Source: Fibrobacterota bacterium (GTDB lineage Bacteria; Fibrobacterota; Chitinivibrionia; Chitinivibrionales; Chitinispirillaceae). Taken from it: DNA of 64,000 bases. This document shows positions 25,385 through 35,020 of the stretch, piece after piece (the stretch's first letter is position 1; every line of letters begins with the position of its first letter). Under the pieces are notes generated by a model. That model did no database searches, was not told the origin of the DNA, and worked only from the letters and a program-made list of their open reading frames with translations. The stretch lies in contig JAEZKP010000045.1 in NCBI GenBank assembly GCA_023436145.1, positions 54,503 through 118,502 of the forward strand, given 5' to 3'. The position numbers and the translations under genes were made by a program.

Positions 25385-27523
25385 ATGCATATGGATATCC
25401 AGGGAATAGTAACCGCCATAACATATCAGAACCAGGATTCCGGTTTCATGGTAGTGCAGCTGAAACCGGAGGCTACAGATGGACATTATATCTGTGTTGG
25501 AGTGATGCCTAATATTGTAGCCGGGGAGTCGGTTCGTTTTCATGGAGAATGGGAGACGCACAATCGCTTTGGAAAACAATTTTCTGTAAAGAGTTATGAA
25601 TTAATCAAGCCTTCTACTCTTGAGGGTATAGGGCTTTTATTGGGTTCAGGCTTAATCTCCAGCATCGGACCAGTCAGATCCAAAGCAATTATTGATACTT
25701 TTGGATTTGAGACTTTGAATATTCTGGATAAAGAACCTCAGAGACTAATGGAAGTTCCCGGTATAGGACGGAAAATGATGGAGAAGATCTCTGAATCCTG
25801 GCAGCAGCATAGCCAGATCCGTCGCCTCATGCTTTTTCTCCAGAGCTATGATGTCAGTGTCAATCTTGCACAGAGGATCTTCAAAACCTGGGGAGAGCAG
25901 GCCCAGGCTAAGATCAGTGAAAACCCATATGCACTAATCGATGATATATGGGGAGTAGGATTTGTAAGAGCAGATGCTATTGCTCAGAAGATGGGTTTTT
26001 CGCATGATTCGTTCAAACGAATCCGGGCAGGGATGGTTCATATTCTTCAGGAGGCATCGACAGAAGGGCATTCATTTCTACCGATTTCTGAACTGGTCCG
26101 AAAGGCAACAGAACTTCTGGGAGTAAAAGAGGAGCTGGTGATTTATTCACTGGATCATGTTTTTAAGATCGGGGTCTTGATAAAAGATGGAGAATGTGCT
26201 TACTTACCCCGTTATTTTCATGCAGAGAAATATATTGCAGAAAATCTGTTATCCAGAAAATCTTCAGTAAATATTACAATTAATGAGAAAGAAATTGAAA
26301 ATTGGTTGGAAAGTTATCAGCGTATCCATAACTTTCATGCAGATCCTCTGCAGTTAAAAGCAATCAAGCAGGCGATTTTCAGTCCTCTCTTTATACTTAC
26401 TGGTGGACCGGGTACCGGTAAAACTACCATTTTGCAGGTGATTGTTTCGTTTTTCAGAGAACAGCACTTTCTTATTGCTCTGGCGGCACCAACCGGTAGA
26501 GCGGCCCAGAGAATGGGAAGTGTTGCAGGGTTGACTGCCAGAACAATCCACCGTCTTCTGGAATTTAAAAGAGGGTTATCAGGATTCGAGTTTGGTAGAG
26601 ATGAGAGAAATCCCATAGAAGCGGATATCATAATTCTGGATGAGATGTCAATGGTGGATGTTGTGCTTATGCGCCATTTTATCTCTGCTGTGAAAAAAGA
26701 AACCCGATTGATTATGGTGGGAGACTATCATCAACTGCCTTCCGTAGGTGCTGGTAATGTACTTTCTGATTTAATCGATAGCTGTTTTATTCCACACGTG
26801 CATTTAAAGACAATTTTCAGGCAGGCTGCAGCAAGCAGAATTGTAACTGCTGCTCATGAGATAATTTCAGGGGTTATTCCAGTATTTTCCAATTCCAGAG
26901 ATGATAACTGCTTTTTTCTCACTCAGCATGAGCCCCAGGATTGTGTAGCTCTGATTGTAGATCTGGTTTCCAGGCGACTCCCAGCCCGTTATCAGCTCAA
27001 TCCGATTACTGATATCCAGGTTTTATCTCCGATGCACAAAGGCTTTTTAGGTACGCAGAATTTAAACAGGGTCCTTCAAAAAGAGCTTAACGGTCAGACC
27101 CGTTGTGTAATCCATGGGGAGAGCTGTTTTTTTCTGGGGGATAAAGTGATGCAGATCAGAAACAACTATGATTTGGGTGTTTTTAATGGTGACATAGGCA
27201 GAGTGTTTGAAATAAATGATGATCAGGGGTTGTGTGTTGATTTTGATGGTAATAAAATTCAATATGAAAACAGGGAGCTCGATGAGCTGGTGGCTGCATA
27301 TTGCATAAGTATCCATAAGAGTCAGGGGTGTGAATTTAAGGCAATTGTGATTCCGGTAAGTGCTCAGCATTACATAATGCTTCAACGTAATTTAATTTAT
27401 ACTGCTCTGACCAGAGCAAAACAACTATGTGTTTTTGTGGGATCTTACCAGGCTTTGGAATTAGCTGTAAAAAATAATGAGGCCTTGAAACGTTATTCAC
27501 AACTGTCCTGCCGTTTGAGATAG
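25385..27523 (+). CDS. recD2: ATP-dependent 5'-3' DNA helicase RecD2
   Basis: Protein of 712 residues. The N-terminal OB-like domain (IQGIVTAITYQNQDSGFMVVQL) is followed by helix-hairpin-helix repeats (MEVPGIGRKMMEKI and DDIWGVGFVRADAIA), the mark of RecD2 as opposed to RecBCD RecD. The motor has Walker A GGPGTGKTT at about residue 340, motif II ILDEMSMVD near 416, GDYHQLPSVGAGNVL and SIHKSQGCEF with TALTRAK at the end. RecD2 works alone in repair and fork stability. Recoded starts are possible; the second ATG is only two codons in. Ribosome site upstream is weak. Confidence 0.95.
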   Translation: MHMDIQGIVTAITYQNQDSGFMVVQLKPEATDGHYICVGVMPNIVAGESVRFHGEWETHNRFGKQFSVKSYELIKPSTLEGIGLLLGSGLISSIGPVRSKAIIDTFGFETLNILDKEPQRLMEVPGIGRKMMEKISESWQQHSQIRRLMLFLQSYDVSVNLAQRIFKTWGEQAQAKISENPYALIDDIWGVGFVRADAIAQKMGFSHDSFKRIRAGMVHILQEASTEGHSFLPISELVRKATELLGVKEELVIYSLDHVFKIGVLIKDGECAYLPRYFHAEKYIAENLLSRKSSVNITINEKEIENWLESYQRIHNFHADPLQLKAIKQAIFSPLFILTGGPGTGKTTILQVIVSFFREQHFLIALAAPTGRAAQRMGSVAGLTARTIHRLLEFKRGLSGFEFGRDERNPIEADIIILDEMSMVDVVLMRHFISAVKKETRLIMVGDYHQLPSVGAGNVLSDLIDSCFIPHVHLKTIFRQAAASRIVTAAHEIISGVIPVFSNSRDDNCFFLTQHEPQDCVALIVDLVSRRLPARYQLNPITDIQVLSPMHKGFLGTQNLNRVLQKELNGQTRCVIHGESCFFLGDKVMQIRNNYDLGVFNGDIGRVFEINDDQGLCVDFDGNKIQYENRELDELVAAYCISIHKSQGCEFKAIVIPVSAQHYIMLQRNLIYTALTRAKQLCVFVGSYQALELAVKNNEALKRYSQLSCRLR

Positions 27524-27700
27524 GCAGCAATCAGGATTGGGAATTATATCAAGTTACCAATAAAGATATTTTTTAAAGGAAATTGTTGCTACTGTTTCCA
27601 AGAGACAATTATTTTCTCAAAATATTATTTTCAGGTTATTGTATTGGGCCTCTAATGACACTGGAATAGTAGCATCAATGCTGATATAATTATCGGGCAC

Positions 27701-27728
27701 TTGAAAGCTTTGTTGTAAGCATTATATT
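27701..27728 (+). promoter_or_regulatory. Probable promoter of tRNA-Arg
   Basis: TTGAAA at 27701-27706 and TATATT at 27723-27728 are separated by 16 bases, placing a start about 15 bases upstream of the tRNA. The transcript may run on into the STAS/PEGA gene 55 bases beyond. The rest of 27524-27700 shows no feature. Confidence 0.5.
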
Positions 27729-27751
27729 TTTCTTAATATATTTAGGTAAAT

Positions 27752-27825
27752 GCGCCAGTAGCTCAGTTGGATAGAGCGTCGGCCTCCGGAGCCGAAGGTC
27801 GCAGGTTCGACTCCTGTCTGGCGTA
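27752..27825 (+). tRNA. tRNA-Arg (anticodon CCG)
   Basis: Standard cloverleaf of 74 bases. The acceptor stem starts GCGCCAG and closes with CTGGCGT, leaving A as discriminator. The D arm reads AGCTCAGTTGGATAGAGC, the anticodon loop CTCCGGA gives CCG (reads CGG), and the T arm has GGTTCGA. CCA is not encoded, so it must be added by a nucleotidyltransferase. Confidence 0.97.
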
Positions 27826-27880
27826 CTGAAAATGATAATTAAACGCGAAAATACAACTATCCTTTACAAAGGAGGTTATT

Positions 27881-29854
27881 ATTAACTTCCGTACTAAAAC
27901 CCGTGGTCTCTTTGAGATTGTAGAGCCTGTTTTGGAAGAGGGAGAGGTTTTTGATTCTTCTCTTCTTAAAGAAACAGTAAATTCTCTGATAGCATCCGGT
28001 AAGCGGAATTTTGCCCTTGATTTGTCCACACTTGATTATATCTATTCTGATACAATCAATGCGTTGATGGCTTTGAACAGAATCACCCTTGATGTAAGTG
28101 GACGATTATCTTTACTAGGGCCACAGCCCGAAGTTTTACAGATACTCAAGCGTGCCGGAATTCATAATATATTAAGAATTTTTGATAACGAGACGGAGTT
28201 AATCAGAACTTCTGAGGATATTATTCTTCAGACATCCAGTTTTCATTTGGGTGAGCTCAAAACACTGGCGCAGCAGGAACCTCAATCTGAATTTGACCAA
28301 TTGCGTTCTGAGATAGGTTCTGCATTTGGCAGTTCACCTTCCGATATGCACGAGGACCCCCTGCCCCCACCACCGAAAACAAAAAGCGTCTCTTCCTACA
28401 TGCAGACTCAACCGCCTTCAATGGGGCCTGTTGCTTCTTCTATTGAACAGGAATTTGATGATGCATTCAGTCAGTTTGAGTCGGATGACAGCAATCTCGG
28501 TTATAATGCCGCATCAGAAAATCAGTACAATGTTCCTTCTCAGTCGGCAAATTATATCCCACCTCCACCACCGACCAGAACTGTTTTCAATCCGGCAGCC
28601 AGCCAGTTTCAGAATCGTCAGTACACGCCACAACCGCCAGTTGCACCAGTTCCACCGCCTCGTCCGGTTGCCCCACAAACTCCATTTGATTCTGTTCAAA
28701 TGCCTTCTGGTCGTCAGCCAGATATGGGGGGTGCAAGAAACGATCGGTTTCAACCATCTGCACCTGTTTCGCCTCGTGCTACTCAGCCGATAAAGACAAT
28801 TCCACCTGCAATTGAGCAGGATGAGTTTGATGATGAGATTGGAAGCAGAGGCAGGACTTCTAAAATTAAAGTACAGGATGATTCTTTTGATGAATCGGAT
28901 GATGAATTTTTTGAGGAAGGCAAAAAGAAGTCCCCTGTGCCTATGCTCATAATAATAGTCGTGTTATTGGCTCTTGGCGGGGTAGGTGTTTATTTCGCTT
29001 ATAATATGTTATCAAGTAAACCGGCTGTTCAGACTCCGGTTACTGCGGTTCCACAGCCCCAGCCTCCTGCGCCACCTCCTGTTCCAGCAGATTCCTCAAC
29101 TAAGCAGGCTGAACCTGAAGCAATTGAACCTGTAAAGGAACCACCGAAAAAGGAAGTTGTGGAGAGAAAGCCGGAACCTAAAATAAAAGAAACTGTACGG
29201 TCGACAAAGCCCAAACCTAAAGTGGAACCACGTACCTCCAGCAGACCGGTTGCCGATGAACCTGCAGTAACCGAAAACAAGGTTACTATTACCTCGACTC
29301 CATCAGGAGCAAAGGTTACCATTAATGGTGAATATATGGGTATTACTCCTTACACCTGGGATAAACCGATATTCGGTCCTCTTTCGGTTGTAGTTTCCAA
29401 AGATGGTTATGAGGATGATTCTAAGGTGTTTGAATTTACTGGTGGTAAGGTGAGAGAGACATTTTCGCTCCGTAAGGCTGCTGTTGCTGCACCACCTCCG
29501 GTAACTTATTCTGAGCCGGAACCGGAACCATATACACCACCGGCACCAAAATATACACCACCTCCACCACCGGCACCTGTACCTGAACCTGAACCTGTAG
29601 CCAGATCAACACCTGCACCTACACCGGTTTCCAGCAGTTTCACAGGTGGAGAAGCTTCTATTTTCATCGCGTCGATTCCACCGGTGGCAGATGTGTTTCT
29701 TGATGGTAAGCTTGTGGGAAAGACCAATGTTTCTGAAATAAAGTTACCTGCAGGAACCCATAATCTGAAGTTTGTAAAAGGTGTTAAGGAAACCACCAAA
29801 GCCATTACTGTTCAGCCAGGAAAGAATCCTTCGCAAATGGTGCGGCTCCAGTAA
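27881..29854 (+). CDS. STAS-domain membrane protein with two PEGA domains, apparent AUU start
   Basis: Protein of about 657 residues. Residues 1-105 form a STAS anti-sigma-antagonist-like domain (NFALDLSTLDYIYSDTINALMALN, with a Ser/Asp at the usual phosphoacceptor position). A Pro-rich linker follows, then one transmembrane helix near residue 350 (MLIIIVVLLALGGVGVYFAY), a second Pro/Glu-rich linker, and two PEGA domains (SGAKVTINGEYMGITPYTWD and VADVFLDGKLVGKT). This links a cytoplasmic regulatory domain to periplasmic surface-binding domains. The only well-placed start is ATT at 27881, five bases after AAAGGAGG; the first normal codon (TTG at 27932) would delete the first STAS strand. Confidence 0.82.
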   Translation: MNFRTKTRGLFEIVEPVLEEGEVFDSSLLKETVNSLIASGKRNFALDLSTLDYIYSDTINALMALNRITLDVSGRLSLLGPQPEVLQILKRAGIHNILRIFDNETELIRTSEDIILQTSSFHLGELKTLAQQEPQSEFDQLRSEIGSAFGSSPSDMHEDPLPPPPKTKSVSSYMQTQPPSMGPVASSIEQEFDDAFSQFESDDSNLGYNAASENQYNVPSQSANYIPPPPPTRTVFNPAASQFQNRQYTPQPPVAPVPPPRPVAPQTPFDSVQMPSGRQPDMGGARNDRFQPSAPVSPRATQPIKTIPPAIEQDEFDDEIGSRGRTSKIKVQDDSFDESDDEFFEEGKKKSPVPMLIIIVVLLALGGVGVYFAYNMLSSKPAVQTPVTAVPQPQPPAPPPVPADSSTKQAEPEAIEPVKEPPKKEVVERKPEPKIKETVRSTKPKPKVEPRTSSRPVADEPAVTENKVTITSTPSGAKVTINGEYMGITPYTWDKPIFGPLSVVVSKDGYEDDSKVFEFTGGKVRETFSLRKAAVAAPPPVTYSEPEPEPYTPPAPKYTPPPPPAPVPEPEPVARSTPAPTPVSSSFTGGEASIFIASIPPVADVFLDGKLVGKTNVSEIKLPAGTHNLKFVKGVKETTKAITVQPGKNPSQMVRLQ

Positions 29855-29860
29855 TAGATA

Positions 29861-31270
29861 ATGTTTTTTCAAAAATCTACATTTTCTTCGAAAAAATATC
29901 GGAGACGGAAGCGGAAAATTCCGCTTATCCGTTTCCTGATAATAACTACAGCGCTTTTTCTCATCTGGAAAACAGTTCCAAGAAATCACTCATCTGAACA
30001 GAATATGCCCATAATGGAGGCAGCCATAGTTCCGGCTATTACGGTTAATGATCAGCTGAATAAAACATTGGAGCAGCCTATTGGACAACTGATTTCATAT
30101 GCTATTAAGCCGGGTGATACATTTTATGGGATATTGGCCAAGTTGGAAGTCTCCAGCAACTGGGCACGGCAGATCATTAACACTCTGAAGCCTTTGGATT
30201 TACCGACTCTTTTCCCGGGTGATTCACTTATAGTTCAAAAAAACGCAGAAGGGAAAATCGAAGGACTTGAACTTTTAAGCAGATCTAAATACCGCTTTCA
30301 GGTAAATTGCGCTGATTCTGTAATAGAGGTTAAGAAAAAACCTTTTGAGATGACCTCTTATATCTGCATGGTAAATGGAATTCTGGAAACTTCTCTTTCT
30401 GAAGACCTGTATAAATATGGGATAACGGATGTTATCACCTGGAAATTTGCAGACATATTTGCATGGGATATAAATTTTTTCCTGGATCCCAGAAAAGGTG
30501 ATTCCTTTCAGATTATTTTTGAACAAAAGTTTACAGAAGGCAGGTTTGCAGGTTATGGTGAAATACTGGCAGCCCGGTATGTAAATAATGGAAAGGAGTT
30601 TCTGGCCTTCGGTGTGCCTGACAAGGAGGGGAGATTTCTTTACTATGATCAAAATGGTAGATCTGTTCAGAAGCAGTTTTTAAAGGCTCCTTTGAAGTTT
30701 TCCCGAATATCATCAAGCTTCAGCTATAAAAGAAAGCATCCGATTCTGGGAATTGTAAGACCCCATCTGGGGATTGATTATGCTGCACCAATAGGTACTC
30801 CGGTCTCAGCAGCTGCGGATGGGAGGGTCAGCTTTTCAGGATGGAAGAGTGGATATGGCAATATGATTATCTTGTCTCATGGGGGTGCTTACGAGACCTA
30901 TTATGGGCACCTTCATTCAATTGGTAAAAAAGTCAGGGTGGGTGCATTTGTAAAACAGGGTGATCAGATTGGCACTGTAGGCTCCACTGGTTTATCCACT
31001 GGCCCTCATCTGGATTATCGTATGAAACGACATGGAAGTTTTGTGAATCCATTAACAATCACACCTCCTTCCAACGGTTCGGTAATACATAGCAGAAATA
31101 TGGAATTTCAGAATATAAAACAGGCTTGCTTAACCGCAATGGAACATCGTTTTCCCGGTCAAGCCGGATTACACATACTGGAAATTGAAACACCGGTCGC
31201 TGAAGAACCTGTTGTTCATCAGATTACCCGTGAAGCAGGTTTGACAAATGGCATCAACACAGACTCTTGA
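29861..31270 (+). CDS. M23-family peptidoglycan endopeptidase with LysM-like region
   Basis: Protein of 469 residues. An N-terminal basic stretch and a single hydrophobic segment (IPLIRFLIITTALFLIW) mark an inner membrane anchor. A LysM/opacity-like part follows (SYAIKPGDTFYGILAKLEVS and LFPGDSLIVQ). The M23 domain spans about 290-400, with HLGIDYAAPIGTPV supplying the zinc HxxxD, YYGHLHSIGK, and GPHLDYRM for the last metal ligand. The combination matches MepM-type cell wall hydrolases. It starts 7 bases after the STAS/PEGA gene, so the two are co-transcribed. Confidence 0.9.
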   Translation: MFFQKSTFSSKKYRRRKRKIPLIRFLIITTALFLIWKTVPRNHSSEQNMPIMEAAIVPAITVNDQLNKTLEQPIGQLISYAIKPGDTFYGILAKLEVSSNWARQIINTLKPLDLPTLFPGDSLIVQKNAEGKIEGLELLSRSKYRFQVNCADSVIEVKKKPFEMTSYICMVNGILETSLSEDLYKYGITDVITWKFADIFAWDINFFLDPRKGDSFQIIFEQKFTEGRFAGYGEILAARYVNNGKEFLAFGVPDKEGRFLYYDQNGRSVQKQFLKAPLKFSRISSSFSYKRKHPILGIVRPHLGIDYAAPIGTPVSAAADGRVSFSGWKSGYGNMIILSHGGAYETYYGHLHSIGKKVRVGAFVKQGDQIGTVGSTGLSTGPHLDYRMKRHGSFVNPLTITPPSNGSVIHSRNMEFQNIKQACLTAMEHRFPGQAGLHILEIETPVAEEPVVHQITREAGLTNGINTDS

Positions 31271-31661
31271 TCGTATTCGCTCAGAACTTATCGACTCTGG
31301 AAAAGACACCCGCTATAAAATCGGTGCTTACGAATTTGTACTGAATGGGCTTGATTTTTATATTACTCAGATCGGGGAGAAGCGCCATGTCAATGGACAT
31401 GAGCTCTCTATGGGTCTTTTAAATTTTGCCTGCAAACAATTTGGTTTATTGTCCAATGATGTACTGAAATACTGGGGTATTACAAAGACTGATGATTTCG
31501 GTCATATCGTTTTCAACATGATCTCCATCGGCTTGATGAGCAAGCAACCGGAAGACCGGGTGGATGATTTTTTCGACGTAACTGATGTAACTAAGTTTTT
31601 CAGAGAGAAACAATATTTCGAAATGGATAAAAACTATATAAAAAATATAAAAGGTGCTTGA
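31248..31661 (+). CDS. Minf_1886 family protein
   Basis: Protein of 137 residues. It matches a short conserved family seen mainly in Planctomycetes, Verrucomicrobia and allied phyla: YEFVLNGLDFYITQIG, RHVNGHELSMGLLNFACKQFG and WGITKTDDFGHIVFNMISIGLM. No function is known. It overlaps the M23 gene by 23 bases, with AGG in front of the ATG, so it is the third gene of a coupled unit. The last codons overlap the promoter of tRNA-Phe. Confidence 0.85.
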   Translation: MASTQTLDRIRSELIDSGKDTRYKIGAYEFVLNGLDFYITQIGEKRHVNGHELSMGLLNFACKQFGLLSNDVLKYWGITKTDDFGHIVFNMISIGLMSKQPEDRVDDFFDVTDVTKFFREKQYFEMDKNYIKNIKGA

Positions 31662-31686
31662 TGGTTTTAAAGTAAACATTTATATT
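31658..31686 (+). promoter_or_regulatory. Probable promoter of tRNA-Phe
   Basis: TTGATG at 31658-31663 and TATATT at 31681-31686 are spaced by 17 bases and lie about 22 bases upstream of the tRNA. The -35 box overlaps the stop codon of the preceding gene. Confidence 0.5.
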
Positions 31687-31708
31687 ATTGCATCTTTGAA
31701 AAATAGTT

Positions 31709-31781
31709 GCCGCTTTAGCTCAGTCGGTAGAGCAATGGACTGAAAATCCATGTGTCCGCAGTTCGATTCTGCGAGGCGGCA
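31709..31781 (+). tRNA. tRNA-Phe (anticodon GAA)
   Basis: Cloverleaf of 73 bases. The acceptor stem GCCGCTT pairs with AGGCGGC, leaving A as discriminator. The D arm reads AGCTCAGTCGGTAGAGC, the loop CTGAAAA gives anticodon GAA, and the T loop has GTTCGAT. CCA is not encoded. Confidence 0.97.
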
Positions 31782-31794
31782 CTGTAATATAAAT

Positions 31795-31825
31795 AAGGCT
31801 CTGGAACTACTTCCGGAGCCTTTTT
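31795..31825 (+). terminator. Intrinsic terminator after tRNA-Phe, possibly bidirectional
   Basis: AAGGCTCTGGAA pairs with TTCCGGAGCCTT around CTAC (one G-T pair), followed by a T tract. Read on the other strand it also lies just past the stop of the RNase Z-like gene, with a T-rich tail, so it may serve both. Confidence 0.85.
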
Positions 31826-31848
31826 ATTTCTTTCCTGAAATTTCATCA

Positions 31849-32856
31849 TTACTTTTCCAGATTCCATTCCTGAGGAAAACTGGATGAAGAAAAGACCTCT
31901 CTGGCCTCGTTGAGAATCTCCGGATATTGCCCTGAATCATATCTGTCGGATATATGCATTAAAACTAAATTGTCGACCCTGGCCCTTAGTGCGATAGATG
32001 CGGTAAGACCTGTGGTGGAGTGATAATTTTTCATAGCCAGCTCGAGATCAGAATTACGGTAGTGAGATTCACACACTATGGTATTGCATCCACATAAAAA
32101 CTCTGCAAGCCGGTTAATGGTATGTTTGTCTGCCAGAAAATCAGTCAGATAGGCGATAGAATCACCAGTTGTTTTGATTAACAAAGTTTCACGAAGCTCT
32201 TCAAAAGAATAATCTATTCCATTGATTTGTGAAGTAACATGACCTTCTTTCAGTTCTTTCAGCTGTTTAAGCCAGGGGCCCGGGGTTAAATCCAGGGACT
32301 TTAATTTTGGGATGTCTATGTTTAATCTGGGTTTCTCTTTTACCAGATAAGCAAGCGATGGTGTATGGTGGTTAAGCGTAAGTGCTTTAATTTCGTAGCT
32401 GTCAGTCTCAAAGAATGTGTCCTGATACGGACAGGTTTGAAGATGATATTTTTTAGAGAAGGCTTCCTGCAGCTCATAACGGTAGGACGAATGCTCTTGC
32501 GGATAGATATCAGTCACCATCCATGGACAGGACATAAATTCATGTAAATTCCACATGAACCCCTGGAAGCGGTGCTGAATTATCCTGCTGGTTTGTGGTG
32601 GACCCCAGATATGATTTGGTTTGATTTTACGGTTATAATTTGATCTGAAAAAGGAATCAAATCCTCCTATATGATCCATATGCAGATGGGAGAAAAAAAG
32701 GTGATCAATTTTTTGAACGGTTCCTGGAGGCACTTTCGCCAGACAATTTTCGCCGCAATCAAATAGCAGATGTTCAATTTTTTGCCCGCTATCGATATGT
32801 ACTAACAGTGCGTTATCTCTGGCGGGCTTTCCAAGGAGCTGATAAGTAATGCTCAT
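31849..32856 (-). CDS. Ribonuclease Z-like MBL-fold protein
   Basis: Protein of 335 residues. The histidine motif is FSHLHMDHIGGF near residue 55. Other metal ligands fit NHHTPSLAYLV, YLTDF, and the closing LVLMHISDRY. This order and the absence of a beta-CASP domain point to tRNase Z relatives, which cleave the 3' trailer of tRNA precursors. The length is slightly above the short-form enzyme. In this organism tRNAs lack encoded CCA, which suits a need for 3' trimming by this class of enzyme. Some bacterial homologues act on other substrates, so the specific role is inferred. Confidence 0.78.
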   Translation of the reverse strand: MSITYQLLGKPARDNALLVHIDSGQKIEHLLFDCGENCLAKVPPGTVQKIDHLFFSHLHMDHIGGFDSFFRSNYNRKIKPNHIWGPPQTSRIIQHRFQGFMWNLHEFMSCPWMVTDIYPQEHSSYRYELQEAFSKKYHLQTCPYQDTFFETDSYEIKALTLNHHTPSLAYLVKEKPRLNIDIPKLKSLDLTPGPWLKQLKELKEGHVTSQINGIDYSFEELRETLLIKTTGDSIAYLTDFLADKHTINRLAEFLCGCNTIVCESHYRNSDLELAMKNYHSTTGLTASIALRARVDNLVLMHISDRYDSGQYPEILNEAREVFSSSSFPQEWNLEK

Positions 32857-33081
32857 AAAGATGGTTCCACATACAATGTACAGGGTTTTATGGATTTATA
32901 CAAGAAGCAGTATAATTAATTCAGTCTGGTTCTTCAAGGATAAAATCCTATGGAGCATATCCGATTCATCTGAAAGTGAACTATAGTAATGATCCTATGA
33001 AACGAGAGGATACTAAAGATTGGAAAAAAGTTTTTAGTGTAGTATTTTCTACATCCTGTAATGCAAAAAGGAACTTTCCAG

Positions 33082-34164
33082 ATGAATATAATTGTAATCA
33101 GTTCTGCAAAAGAATGGGGTGGTTCAGAAAAAAAGGCACTCTATACTGCAATTGGCCTTGCAGAGCTTGGCCACAAGGTTTATTTCGGATGTCGTGGTGA
33201 TTTGTTTCAGAAGAGGGCATTGAACAGCAGCATTGAATTTGTGAATCTGCCTCTTGCAAATAATGTGGATGTGATAACTCTTTGTAAATTGTGGTCTTTT
33301 TTTAAAAAGAAGAAAATAGATGTAGTCATACCTTCAAAACAAAGAGAATATTTTCTGGCCGGGCTGGCAGCAAAAATGTTTACCCCTACAAAAGTCGCCG
33401 GGCTTTACGGAATAGATCGTCCGATTCACAATTTACGAAACTATATCGTTTTTTGTTATCTCTTCGATATAGTCTATGTAAATTCCAAAAGAATCATTGA
33501 TGTACTTTCAAAAACCAGATCGTTTGATGTCCGGAAATGCAGGCTGGTTTATAATGGGGTGGAGCCTATTACCATTAGTGAAGCGATAAGAAATAAGATA
33601 CGTGAGTCGTTAGGACTGACTGCTAATGAGATATGTCTTATGGGTGTGGGAAGAGTTGCTCCACAAAAAGGGTTCGATTATGGGATCAAAGCATTATCTG
33701 TTCTGGTAAAGAGTCATCCTGAGGTTAAGCTGGTAATTGTGGGACAGGGCAACATTGAAGCATATAAAAAAATAGCAGTTGAGTATGGTGTTTCAGATAA
33801 GGTCATTTTTACCGGTTTTCGTCAGGATATACATGATCTGATTCAGGCTATGGATATTTTCTGGTTACCTTCACGTTCTGAGGGTTTTCCCAATGTGATG
33901 TTGGAGGCTATGGCTGCAAAAAAACCGGTAGTGGCTTTTGATGTTGCCGGAGTTGCGGAAATAATCAGAAATGAGGAGAATGGAATTATTGTACCATTTG
34001 AAAATATTGAGCTATTGAGTGAAAGAACAGCTTATCTTATGGAGAATCCTCAGGAAATGAGAACGATAGGAGAAAACGGAAGCATAACGGTTAAAAAAGA
34101 GTATTCAATTGATATTATGTGTAAGAATATCGAGAAGTACCTGCTGGAGCTTACTGCAAGTTAA
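33082..34164 (+). CDS. Glycosyltransferase, GT4 family
   Basis: Protein of 360 residues. The N-terminal domain holds the acceptor site (SSAKEWGGSEKKALYTAIGLAELGHKVYF). The C-terminal domain has GVGRVAPQKGFDYGIKAL, the GT4 EX7E region (SRSEGFPNVMLEAMAAKKPVV) and DVAGVAEIIR. It is a retaining glycosyltransferase acting in the cytoplasm on lipid- or protein-linked glycans, donor unknown. I place the start at the ATG at 33082, with AAGGA upstream, rather than the ATG seven codons earlier. It stands alone between two convergently oriented genes. Confidence 0.88.
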   Translation: MNIIVISSAKEWGGSEKKALYTAIGLAELGHKVYFGCRGDLFQKRALNSSIEFVNLPLANNVDVITLCKLWSFFKKKKIDVVIPSKQREYFLAGLAAKMFTPTKVAGLYGIDRPIHNLRNYIVFCYLFDIVYVNSKRIIDVLSKTRSFDVRKCRLVYNGVEPITISEAIRNKIRESLGLTANEICLMGVGRVAPQKGFDYGIKALSVLVKSHPEVKLVIVGQGNIEAYKKIAVEYGVSDKVIFTGFRQDIHDLIQAMDIFWLPSRSEGFPNVMLEAMAAKKPVVAFDVAGVAEIIRNEENGIIVPFENIELLSERTAYLMENPQEMRTIGENGSITVKKEYSIDIMCKNIEKYLLELTAS

Positions 34165-34192
34165 AATAGCTCATTAATTGACCTGAAATAAA

Positions 34193-35020
34193 TCAGATCT
34201 CCATTTTCGCATGTTCTGATAAGATTTTCTCCCCATAAAAAAGCTCTGCCAGATCATCAAACATTTCTGATATGTCAGTAGTAAAAAATTGTCGTCTGTA
34301 GTTTTTTCCCAATTGAATTTCAATCTCCTGGTGACGTTTAAGATAATCATCCAGACTCTCTGCTACGATTGCTCCCTGACTGATCACTCTGATAGACGAT
34401 GGAAGATTTGCCCTGATATTATCTAAAATGAGAGGATAATGAGTGCATCCTAAAATAAGGGTGTCTATTAAAGGATCTTTTTCCAGTAAAGACCGAATAT
34501 ATTTTCTTATAAAAAAATCAGCACCTTCATTGTTGAATTCGTTATTTTCGATCAGCGGAACAAGTAACGGACAGGCTTGCTGGCTTATGGTAATATCAGG
34601 AAAACTCTTGCAAATCTCTAACACATAAGAATTGGATTTTACAGTACCTGTAGTAGCAATAATTCCAATATGACCACTGCTTGTGAGGGAACCTATGATC
34701 TCGGTTACCGGACGGATGACTCCCAGGACCCTGCGGCCGGGTGCAATTCGAGCAAGATCATTCTGTTGAATGGTCCGTAAAGCTTTAGCTGATGCAGTGT
34801 TGCAGGCAAGAATGATTAAATAGCAACCCTTGCTGAAAAGCCAGTTTACTGCCTGCAAAGTGTACTTGTAAACGGTTTCAAAAGAACGGGAGCCATATGG
34901 TGTACGGGCATTATCCCCCAGATAAATATAATTATACTCGGGAAGACGACTGGTAATCTCTTTTAATACCGTTAATCCACCAAAACCGGAATCAAAAACT
35001 CCAATAGAATAGTTTTCCAA
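34193..35020 (-). CDS. murI: Glutamate racemase
   Basis: Protein of 275 residues that supplies D-glutamate for peptidoglycan. Conserved features are GVFDSGFGGLTVLKEI, YLGDNARTPYG, LACNTASAKAL with the first catalytic cysteine, and LILGCTHYPLI with the second. The start is a TTG at 35020, the only initiation codon before the conserved GVFDSG, with AAGGTG upstream. The gene faces the glycosyltransferase gene 28 bases away. Confidence 0.94.
   Translation of the reverse strand: MENYSIGVFDSGFGGLTVLKEITSRLPEYNYIYLGDNARTPYGSRSFETVYKYTLQAVNWLFSKGCYLIILACNTASAKALRTIQQNDLARIAPGRRVLGVIRPVTEIIGSLTSSGHIGIIATTGTVKSNSYVLEICKSFPDITISQQACPLLVPLIENNEFNNEGADFFIRKYIRSLLEKDPLIDTLILGCTHYPLILDNIRANLPSSIRVISQGAIVAESLDDYLKRHQEIEIQLGKNYRRQFFTTDISEMFDDLAELFYGEKILSEHAKMEI

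Noticed and set aside
28330..29650. Pro-rich repeats in the STAS/PEGA gene as a DNA repeat array
   Set aside because: The periodicity follows Pro and Glu codons in linkers and is not a tandem DNA repeat or CRISPR.
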